This document shows positions 55,309 to 64,000 of a stretch of DNA of 64,000 nucleotides, in pieces. Within the stretch, counting starts at the first letter, position 1. Every line of letters begins with the position of its first letter. The notes beneath the pieces are model-generated. The model was not told the DNA's origin, did not search any database, and was given only the letters and a program-made list of their open reading frames with translations. Where the stretch lies: assembly GCF_000715075.1 (NCBI RefSeq), contig NC_134080.1, positions 40,652,758-40,716,757 on the forward strand, in the 5' to 3' direction. A program made the translations under genes and the position numbers. Source of the stretch: Nicotiana tabacum. Lineage: Eukaryota; Streptophyta; Magnoliopsida; Solanales; Solanaceae.

Positions 55309-57326
55309 GCAGAGGTGGAAATCTGTGGAGTATTCTATAAATACGAGGTTTTGGGTTTTATTTAATATTTTGACCTAGTGAGCTCGAATTTTGGCGATTT
55401 TTTGAAGGTTTTTCAAGAAATTCATTGGGGTAAGTGATTGTAACTCATATTTTGCTAGAGTACATGAATCTATCATTGAATTCATCATTTAATTCGTGAT
55501 TTGGGATGGATTTTGGGAAGAAAATTTGTGGAATCTTCCAAAAATATAAAATAATGATTTGAAAGACCAAATGGTACCGGAATTGTATAATTTTGGTATG
55601 GTTAGACTCGTGAGGGTATGAGGATTCTGAAAATATAAATTTTACCCAATTCTGAGACATGGACCCGGGGCTCGGGTTTTGGTAATTCCAGGAATTGTGT
55701 CATATTTTGATTGTTTTTGCTTGGGCTTTATTCCCTTAGCATATTTTGACGTCCACGTTCTGATTTTGGATAGATTCGACGCGCGTGGAGGCCGATTTGA
55801 GGGGAAAAGGTGTCGCGAGCTAGATATTTAGCCGGTTCGATGTGAGTAATGATATTAAATATTGTCCTGAGGGTTTGAAACCCCGGATCGCAAATCGTAG
55901 CGCTATATCGAGGTAAGGTACACACTTGATGACGAGCATGGGGTCGTGCACTATTGGGGATTGTGACTTGGTCTGTCTCGGTTGATGGTTATATCGCGTA
56001 TTTGATTTAAAACTATTTGCTATCATCATTTATTGGACTAAATGTCATATTTGGGCTTCGTGCCAACTATTTGAACCCTTCAGGGCTTTTATTTGATATT
56101 TTCTCACTGATTTGGTTTGTTACTTGAACTCAGTCATGTTATTTTCCACTATTTTACTACTCAGCCATTTTTACTCAGATTTTGAGATTTAAATGATATT
56201 TTAAATGATGTTTTGGGCTGAGAAATACTATTTTTCTAATGCCCGAGGGGCTTGTGATGATTTTCGAACTGAGTAAGGCCGAGGGCCTAGTTGTGAGGAT
56301 TCACTGATACTGCTATGAGGCCGAGGGCCTGAGATACATATATACGCCACGAGGTGGCTTGATTGATATGAGGCAGAGGGCCTAGATTTGATGCCACGAG
56401 GTGGCTTGTTATTGCGCTTGGGTCGTAAGGGGCCCCTCCCGGAGTCTGTACACCCTCAGTGAGTGCGGGTACCCATTGTGATGTAAGATATAGCCCGAGG
56501 GGCTGATATTGTTCTATGTGATAGCCGAGAGGCTGGTACCGTTCTATATGATTGCCCGAGGAGCTGGTATTGTTCTGAGATATTGCCCGAGGGGCAGAGT
56601 TGTTGACATTGTGCCCGAGGGGCAAACCTTTATGTGTTTATCTTTCATATTTACCTGTCATTTACCTGTTAAGCTATGGTATTTGTGTCCGAGGGGCGGA
56701 TTTTTGTGCTTATCTGCACTACCTGTTTTGCAATTATTTGTGTAACTGTTGAAAAAGTCATCTTCAAAGAAGTTTAAACTGAACTAAGATGTTTTAAGAG
56801 ATTTTTATAGCTCCACTGCTTTCTTACTGGTTTTGAACTACTTCTATACATCATCTTGATATACTTTACGTGATTTGTTAGCATTCAGACTTTAGTTATG
56901 ATTATTACTCACTGAGTTGAAGTACTCACTTTACTTCATGCACCTTGTGTGCAGATTCAGGTATTTATACACCTAGTAGTGGGTTTTGGCTGATCAGAGG
57001 CAGAGTCATCGGAGTTTAGTAAGGTAACTATCGGCGTTCGCAGCACTATTTCTCTCTCTCTTCATTCATTAGTCTGTATTTGTACACTCAGACTTTCAGT
57101 TGTATTTATACCCTAGTAGATGCTCGTGACTTGTGACACCCCGGTTAGGGCTGTGTTGGGTTGTACTTCCGCACTTATTGGTATTATTCGCTACTTAGTA
57201 TTGCTATATCATGTTTTAGACTGATTTTATGTTATTTAACTGTTTAAAAGTGAATTGGGTTTAATTGACTGGCCTTGTCTTCATGAGAGGCGTCATCACG
57301 ACCGGGTCCGGGTTTGGGTCGTGACA
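55304..57326 (+). repeat. 5' LTR of element F, second part
   Basis: Continues the alignment to the 3' LTR (62690 onward). It carries TATAAATA (55336-55343), CCCGAGGGGC/GCCGAGGGCC repeats (56240-56700) and ends GGTCGTGACA at 57326. Confidence 0.93.
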
Positions 57327-57328
57327 AG

Positions 57329-57340
57329 TGGTACCAGAGC
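57329..57340 (+). other. Primer binding site of element F
   Basis: TGGTACCAGAGC, two bases after the LTR end. It differs by one base from TGGTATCAGAGC of B and C. Confidence 0.85.
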
Positions 57341-60300
57341 CTAGGTTACATAGGTCTCATGAGTCATGAGCAGGTTTAGTAGAGTCTCGCAGATCGGTAC
57401 GGAGACGTCTGTATTTATCGTCGAGAGGCTGCAGAACCTTTAGGAAAAAAAACTTCACATTCTTAAATTTTTATCGTGCGTCCTTGATTCAGCTTGAGAT
57501 GTAACTTTTGAATTCCTTCCATGCGTTCGTATGCGCGCATGAGCACTCAGTATCAGATGTGCATTAGTGGCTTGAGATTCCCTGATCGTGGGGCGAGATA
57601 TGATCTCTGTGAGTTGATGTTGGGCCAGTCTGGAGGACTTGAGGTCGGATCTTTGCCTATAGTTTGAGCACCGAGGTGCTGATTGTGTGAGCAAGTATTT
57701 TTGAACTTATATGTTGTGTATTGTCCCTATTAGTGGAAGTGACAGCCGGATGGCTATGTGATGAGTATGTTAGTACTGCGAAATGTATCCATATGATTAG
57801 AAGCGACAAGAAGGGTCTGGTGGAGGATAGAAGAACTATTAGGTGCTTGATTTCCATCTTGATTCGAGGTATAGCCCCGAGTTATGGGCCTGTGAAGAAT
57901 ATTTTCATCTTTCCTAGTTGGGAGTGAAGTAAATTTCATGTTGCGCTATGAGTTCAAACTCAGGAAGACTAAGTGACTGCGTAAAGTTTATGATGGTAGA
58001 AGGTATGCGAAAAAGTTAGTTCGAGGCGAAGCAGGTGGGTTATCTCCTGCGGAGTGTTCGGAAGTTTGTACGATCTTTATGTTGTCTGATAGAAGATCTC
58101 ATTTGCAAGTGAAAGATATGTGTTGTAATTTATATTGGGTCGCTTAAGAGTGTGGGTTTAACTATTGCGAGAGTGAATGCGAGATTTGTAGAAGATTTAA
58201 GGTACTTGATGATCTTTGTTTTCCCAAGCTTACAAAGGATTTGAGTTTAACCTCACTATGGTATTATGGCAGCAATAGAGTATATGCATTATGAGTTATT
58301 GAGTGTGTTTTGATCTATGGCTTCGAGCCAAGTGGGGGGAGTCTGCTATTGATTAGTTGATTGTACGTTTATGTGCTATGTTGGTCCCAGTTCAAGGCGT
58401 TCGGCCGAATCAGTTATAGCCTACGGAGATTGAGACCGAGGATGGCTCGAGTAAAGAGAAATTCTTAAGAAAGGATATAATATGCTTCATAGGTGTGTGA
58501 GAATCACGAAATGTCTTGAGTTTTGTTGGTAAAGGATGTTCGGTGCATAGAGCGGGAAGTTGCTTGGTTGTAATGGAATGATGTCACATTCCGCAGTGTC
58601 GGAGTGCTAATGAGGCACAGGTTGATCAGTTCGTTTGATCAGACTAATTGCAGTTTGAGTAGAGTGAATAACTGGTGGGAGTGGTTCCAATGTGTTCAAG
58701 ATTCTACATGTAACAATAGGGTAAGTTAAAGTTGTATATGTGGTTAGTGACTGAGTTTTCATTGGAAGATGTCAAGACTTGTGGTGTTTTCTATATTTAT
58801 TATGGGATTCTATGTATCAGTATCAGGTGGTAACGGATTTAGATTCGCAGGAAGTTCTTCAGAGTAAAGTATTTTGAATGTGGTGCTTTTGGGAATATTT
58901 AAGAAAGTATTCAGCGGTTTATGAGTCTTTGACGGTGTGGTTTTGTGCTTGGGTCTCGTGTGGTGAGTCTGGGTTGAGGAATTGTGGTGCTACAGCAAGA
59001 GGTAATATCAAGTTGAAGATGAATCAGAAGGAAACTCAGATAGATGGGATAGCTTGGTAGTAGACCGGATCGGTATGGTAAGGATACGATTAGTTCCTTG
59101 GGTAAGTACGGGGTAATGAGTTCCTACAGGTATTTCGCGGCGATGCTCTTAGGTTTTGATGGCTTGCATAGCTTGGTCGAGTTAGAAGGATTCAGTCTTG
59201 GCAGGTTGGTTTGTGCAAGGGGAACTCGGAGAGTTCTTGATGGTTTCTACCTTGGTTGGAGATGTATAATTTCTATGGGCATGAGGAGCATGGGATGCAT
59301 AGTGATTTCCTTCTAGATAGGATCAATGGAAAGTTCTTGACTAGTGGAGTACGTAGATGTTTGTGGCTCGGAAGGGAGATGAAGTTCTCATGTTATCCTA
59401 GGATGGTATGGTATATGCGGTATGTTGTGAAGGATTGAGAATTGCGCGTGTAAGGTTATAGTTCAGTTTTGAACGGAAAGTCATAAAATTATTAGGCAGC
59501 AGTTTCAGATGATTAGAGAAATGAGCTTCAGATGATTAGGGGGATAATCTCCAGATGATTAAGTAAATGGTAATGCTAAATGGGAGTGATTTGACGAGGG
59601 TATATGTTTCAGAAAAGGCAATGTGATTAAGTTGATGGTACTTCGGTAGAATTGTGGCACTTTCTTGTTAGATCGACTGCTGATATTCGAGTTTGCTTGG
59701 TGACACAGGGGAATTTTAGAGTATTTTTCATGGAATGATTAGGTATTTGAGGTGCGGTATGCATTCGGACGGCAGAATTGGGATCAGGTATGTTGATTCA
59801 TGTGCCATATGGATTTGGAGAAAGGGAAGTTCTCACATTCAGGCTATGTTGTGGTTATGGGTCGCATGAATCGGCACTGCTTAGTGATTATCGGGGTTTG
59901 GAGACCCGAGCGGATCTTTTGTTGCTTGGTATGTTAGATTTGGATGTGATATTGGTTTCAGACTGGTTGTCTCCGTGTTGTGTCATTCTGGACTATTGTG
60001 CTAAGGCGGTGCTGGTGGCTTTGCCGGGAATGCCACGGATTGAGTGGCGAGGTTCGACGGATTATGTCCTAGTAGAGTGGTTTTATATTCGAAGACCCAA
60101 CGGACGACTAGGAAGGATAGTCCTTCTAATTTGGGTTTTCATAATGAATGTCAGTGTAGAGGCTTCTACCATCAATTCAGTTCCGGTGGTGATGGACTTT
60201 TCGGATGTGTTTCTTATGGCCGGGTATGTCGTCTGGTAGGGTGGTTGATTTCGGTATTGATTCGATGTCGGCCACCATATCGTATGGCACCGGCAGAGTT

Positions 60301-61590
60301 AAAGGAGTGCAAGGAGCAGCTTCAGGATTTCCTTGATAAGGAGTTCGTTGGCAGGACAATATGGATGCATGTTCTAACTTGATTCGGCTTGGTTGGCTCC
60401 GAAATTTATTGTTGAGGGATGTGTTGATTCGATTGTTATTGAGCTTATTAGTAATCTGGGGAGATCTATGAGTTACCTTTCTGTGTTGCGAGGCATTATG
60501 ATTTGTTGGTTATGGGCACATACAGTGCAGTTCTATTAGGGTTTCATAGTGGAAGTCGAGCGGGGAAAGTAACTGGGTACTACGCGGTGGATGGCGTATC
60601 GGTTATGTCCTTTCGGGTTGTGAGGTGTTATGTATTTGCTTTACCGTGGTTATGATGATTTACTTTGGTTCTAGACATCAATTGCGCATGGTCGTCAATT
60701 TCGACCAGAGTGACTTGAGGTGTTTCATGTGGAGCAGTGTTTGGATAGGATCGCGCGTTGCAGCGAAGTTATGTGGAGGTATGACCTTGAGGGTTGGATT
60801 CGTGTGTTTTGTACCAATGATGTGAGACGGGTTTTCAGCCTTGTATTGTGGTGGTACTGGTGAGCTTGAGGTACAGCTCTTTCATTTGAGTCATTTTTAT
60901 GATTTGAGTATGTTCAGACTGTTGCTTATTGGTGCGCGTATTGCGCAAGTTGTGTCTTAGGCCTATATTGATGTGTCATGTCACTAGAGTAGTATGTTGG
61001 ATTAGATGAGATCGTTGGGATCATTAATGGATACGAACGGGTTTGATTTCAGCATGTTGGAAGGATAATATCGAGGTTCGGCTCAAAAATTTGCTATGGT
61101 CTTTATCAAAGGAGAAGTGGCTTCAGTAATGGTTGATCTGAGAAATGGTTGTGGCTTACTATGTGTTTCATTTATCATTGGCAGTATATGAAAGTGTTGG
61201 AATGATATTTTAGGTGATAAGAGGTTTTCTACCGGTATTCGGTTGTTATGGGCAGCTGCTGTGAATAGAAGTTATCGATACAAGCGTTTAAGTTATGTGG
61301 CTTATCATGAAATGGCATCTGAGGTTGCAGGTATGGTTGGTTGTAGATGGTTCGGGCTTATTCATAGTATAAATGTGAGATTCGGATCGTATTGAGGATT
61401 TTAGAAGTGGAAATGTGGTTCTATAGTTTATGGGCTAGATTGGGTTGTGAAATTTCGGTTACAATGTGTTATTGGACATATGAGATAGGGTGACGCAGGA
61501 TCACCCCCGGTTATGTGCATGGTAAGATTATTCAGCGATTGGTTGGCTTTTGGAACAACTCGGGTCACGTTCGAGGACGAACGTATGTTT
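57341..61590 (+). pseudogene. Element F internal region, heavily degenerate
   Basis: The first kilobase matches the leader of C (inverted 17231-18176). From 58300 to about 59770 I see no convincing gag; ORFs such as 58878-59060 show no family features. The only clear coding trace is protease to early RT at 59895-60382. The stretch 60383-61590 matches E at 10230-11450 but not any pol domain. RT, RNase H, integrase and chromodomain appear to be absent. Confidence 0.75.
59895..60382 (+). pseudogene. Protease and RT-start remnant in element F
   Basis: GLETRADLLLLGMLDLDVI, then VSDWLSPCCVILDY and PRIEWRGSTDY, match the second half of the protease in A (GLETRVDLFLLDMVDFDVIL). After a stop and a frame change, YRMAPAELKECKEQLQDFLD matches the linker just before RT. 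The reading then ends. The first catalytic Asp of protease is outside the recognisable part. Confidence 0.82.
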
Positions 61591-61603
61591 AAGTGGGGGA
61601 AGA
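61591..61603 (+). other. Polypurine tract of element F
   Basis: AAGTGGGGGAAGA directly before the 3' LTR start TGTAATGACTC. It follows the conserved TTCGAGGACGAACG block shared with E and A. Confidence 0.85.
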
Positions 61604-64000
61604 TGTAATGACTCGACCGGTTATTTTGAGCTTTTGTACTTTGATTGCTAGTTTTCGGGCATGACTTGCCCCGTGTGATGTATTATGACTTATGTAAATC
61701 GTTGGTTTTGGTTTTCAGGGTAATCGAAATGAATTTGGAAGAAAACAGTTCTCAGTTGAAGCTTGAAATTCGAAAGGTTTGACCAAGATTTGACTTGTTT
61801 GTATATGATCTCGGATCGGAATTTTTATGGTTGGGTTAGCTCCGTTAGGTGATTTGGGACTTAGGAGCGTGATCGGAATGCATTTTGGAGGTCCGTAGAA
61901 GGTTTAGGCTTGAATTGGCGAAATTGAGATTTCGGTGTTTTTCGATTGATAGACGAGATTTTGATATAGGGGAAGGAATGGAATTCCGAGAGTTGCAGTA
62001 TCTTAGATGTGTCATTTGGGATGAGTGTGCAAAATTTTAGGTCATTCGGACGAGATTTGATAGACTTTTTGATCGAAATCATAATTTAAGAGTTTTTAGA
62101 GTTCTTAGGCTTGAATCCTATGTTAAATTGGTGATTTGATGTTGTTGTGAGCGTTCCAAAGTTTTTAACAAGTTTGAACGATGTCATGAGATGTGTTGGT
62201 ACAATTGGTTTGAAGTTCCGGGGGTTCCGGGGTTCCGGGTAGGTTCCGGGATGTTTTTGGCCGAAAATCATAGTTGTAGCAGGTCTAGAAGGGTTGCAGG
62301 CCTCAGAACGCACCAGCGCGGTCCGCACAAAAAGAAGTGCGTCCGCGGTAGGTGCTGTACGGACCGCACAAAATAAAGTTCGGCCGCGGTAGGTGTTGTG
62401 CGGACCGCACAAAATGCAGTGATGCCGCGGTGGGGAACATTTCACTGGTCCTACTTCGAAAGCTCATAGGTTTTGATCTACAAGGAATTTTGAGATAAAT
62501 TAAAAACAAATTTTGTATCCCTTCGTGTCTAGTTTCCATAAAGGTAAAGATATTACAATTTGGACATCTGTAGCGAAAGTTATGGCCAAACCACTAAAGC
62601 CTGTCACTGCAGACGAAAACCTGTGCGGCCGCAGCCGTTTTTGTGCGGACCGCACTGGTTTTGTGCGGACCACGATCGTTTTTGTGCGGTCCGCAGAGGT
62701 GGAAATCTGTGGGGTATTCTATAAATACGAGATTTTGGGTTTTATTTAATATTTTGACCTAGTGAGCTAAGATTTTGGCGATTTTTCGAAGGTTTTTCAA
62801 GAAATTCATCGGGGTAAGTGATTCTAACTCAGATTTGGCTAGAGTACATGAATCTATCGTTGAATTCATCATTTAATTCATGATTTGGGATGGAATTTGG
62901 GAAAAAAATTTGTGGAATCTTCCAAAAATATAAAATGATGATTTGAAGGACCAAATGGTACTAGAATTGGATAATTTTGGTATGGTTAGACTCGTGAGGG
63001 TATGAGGATTCTGAAAATATAAATTTTACCCAATTCTGAGACATGGGCCCGGGGCTCGGGTTTAGGTAATTTTGGTAATTGTGTCATATTTTGATTGTTT
63101 TTGCTTGGGCTTTATTCCCTTAGCATATTTTGACGTCCACGTTCAGATTTGGATAGATTCGACGCTCGTGGAGGCCGATTTGAGGGGAAAAGGCGTCGTG
63201 AGCTAGAGATTTAGTCGGTTCGAGGTGAGTAATGATTGTAAATGATGTCCTGAGGGTTTAAAACCCCGGATCGCACATTGTAGTGTTATATCGAGGTGAG
63301 GCACATGCTTGATGACGAGCGTGGGATCGTGCACTACTGGGGATTGTAACTTGGTCCGTCCCGATTGATGGTTTTACCGTGTATTTGATTTAAACTATTT
63401 GCTATCATCATTTATTGGGTTGAATGCCATATTTGGACTTCGTGCCAACTATTTGAACCCTTCGGGGTTTTTATTTGATATTTCCTCACTATTTTGGTTT
63501 GTTACTTGAACTCAGTCATGTTATTTTCCACTTTTTTACTACTCAGCTTTACTCAAATTTTGAGATTTAAATGATATTTTAAATGATGTTTTGGGCTGAG
63601 AAATACTATTTTTCTAATGCCCGAGGGGCTTGTGATGATTTCGAACTGAGTAAGGCCGAGGGCCTAGTTGTGAGGATACACTGATACTGCTATAAGGCCG
63701 AGGGCCTGAGATACATATATACGCCACGATGTGGCTTGATTGATATGAGGCCGAGGGCCTAGATTTGATGCCACGAGGTAGATTGTTATTGCGCTTGGGC
63801 CGTAAGGGGCCATTCCTGGAGTTTGTACACCCCCAGTGAGCGCGGGTACCCATTGTGATGTGAGATATAGCCCGAGGGGCTGATATTGTTCTATGTGATA
63901 GCCGAGAGGCTGGTACCGTTCTATGTGATTGCCCGAGGGGCTGGTATTGTTCTGAGATAATGCCCGAGGGGCGGAGTTGTTGACATTGTGCCTGAGGGGC
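61604..64000 (+). repeat. 3' LTR of element F, cut by the window end
   Basis: Aligns with 31554-32614 plus 55304-56620. It contains the GCGGACCGC array (62316-62700), TATAAATA (62720-62727) and the start of the CCCGAGGGGC repeats (63618 on). About 0.7 kb of LTR should lie beyond the window. Confidence 0.92.
62316..62730 (+). promoter_or_regulatory. Probable LTR promoter region of F: GCGGACCGC array and TATA box
   Basis: Two clusters of GCGGTCCGCAC/GCGGACCGCAC words (62316-62440 and 62620-62700) are followed within about 20 bp by TTCTATAAATACGAG. This is the uninterrupted form of the region split in the 5' LTR. Function is inferred from the TATA box and position. Confidence 0.6.

Larger units (their letters stand above)
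31554..64000 (+). mobile_element. Element F: Ty3/gypsy-type LTR retrotransposon, runs past the window
   Basis: The 5' LTR starts TGTAACGACC at 31554 within the Ulp1 pseudogene, is split by G (32615-55303) and resumes to end at GTGACA (57326). The primer site is at 57329-57340, a degenerate internal region follows to 61603, and the 3' LTR (61604 on) is cut by the window end. The expected left duplication would be TGAGC (31549-31553); its partner is outside. The internal region is only about 4.3 kb and keeps no RT or integrase. Confidence 0.9.

Noticed and set aside
58878..59438. Short ORFs in the internal region of F (58878-59060, 59098-59316, 59256-59438)
   Set aside because: No family features, overlapping frames and no counterpart in related elements; probably chance ORFs in decayed sequence.

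Overview
The window looks like repeat-dense nuclear DNA of a flowering plant, most likely a Solanaceae and possibly Nicotiana. That assignment rests on LTR sequence types I recognise (LTR ends reading GTCGTGACA, arrays of CCCGAGGGGC, GCGGACCGC and GAACAGTA words) and on initiator-tRNA-Met primer sites. No intact host gene, tRNA, rRNA or CRISPR array was seen. Almost everything is Ty3/gypsy LTR retrotransposon sequence of the chromodomain-bearing Del/Tekay type, with very long (about 3 kb) LTRs. One AT-rich island (7310-7485 plus 21288-31553) is different.

Layout. (1) 1-7309: element B, minus strand, degenerate pol and gag, with its 5' LTR at 4265-7309; the rest lies left of the window. (2) 7310-7485: a sliver of the AT-rich island. 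(3) 7486-21287: element C, minus strand, flanked by a 5-bp GAAAT duplication. It has lost pol and carries a truncated plus-strand element E (9763-14394) and a stub of a further LTR type. (4) 21288-31553: the AT-rich island. It holds two tandem-repeat families, a small ORF with an acidic tail preceded by a SUMO-interaction-like motif (22632-23132, plus), a dimeric higher-order 243/486-bp array, and a multi-exon DUF1985/Ulp1-type cysteine protease pseudogene (26281-31553, minus). (5) 31554 to beyond 64000: element F, plus strand, which breaks the first visible exon of the Ulp1 pseudogene. F's 5' LTR is itself split by element G (32615-55303, minus, GGTCC duplication). G's integrase is split by element A (35987-47366, plus, CACGG duplication). 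This is a four-layer nest readable to the base.

How the parts relate. A, B and G share gag-pol and the 3' half of the LTR, but A has a different U3. C, E and F share another LTR 3' half, again with different U3 regions. In every LTR type an array of short family-specific words lies next to a TATA-like box. All coding regions are broken. Many stops in A and G are TAG where Gln is expected, which suggests decay through C-to-T change in CHG context. The most unusual part is the AT-rich island, where a SIM-like small ORF and a SUMO-protease-like gene face each other across the higher-order array.

All alignments were done by eye. Coordinates of LTR ends, target duplications, splice sites and motifs were counted from the sequence; outer limits of degenerate coding regions are approximate.
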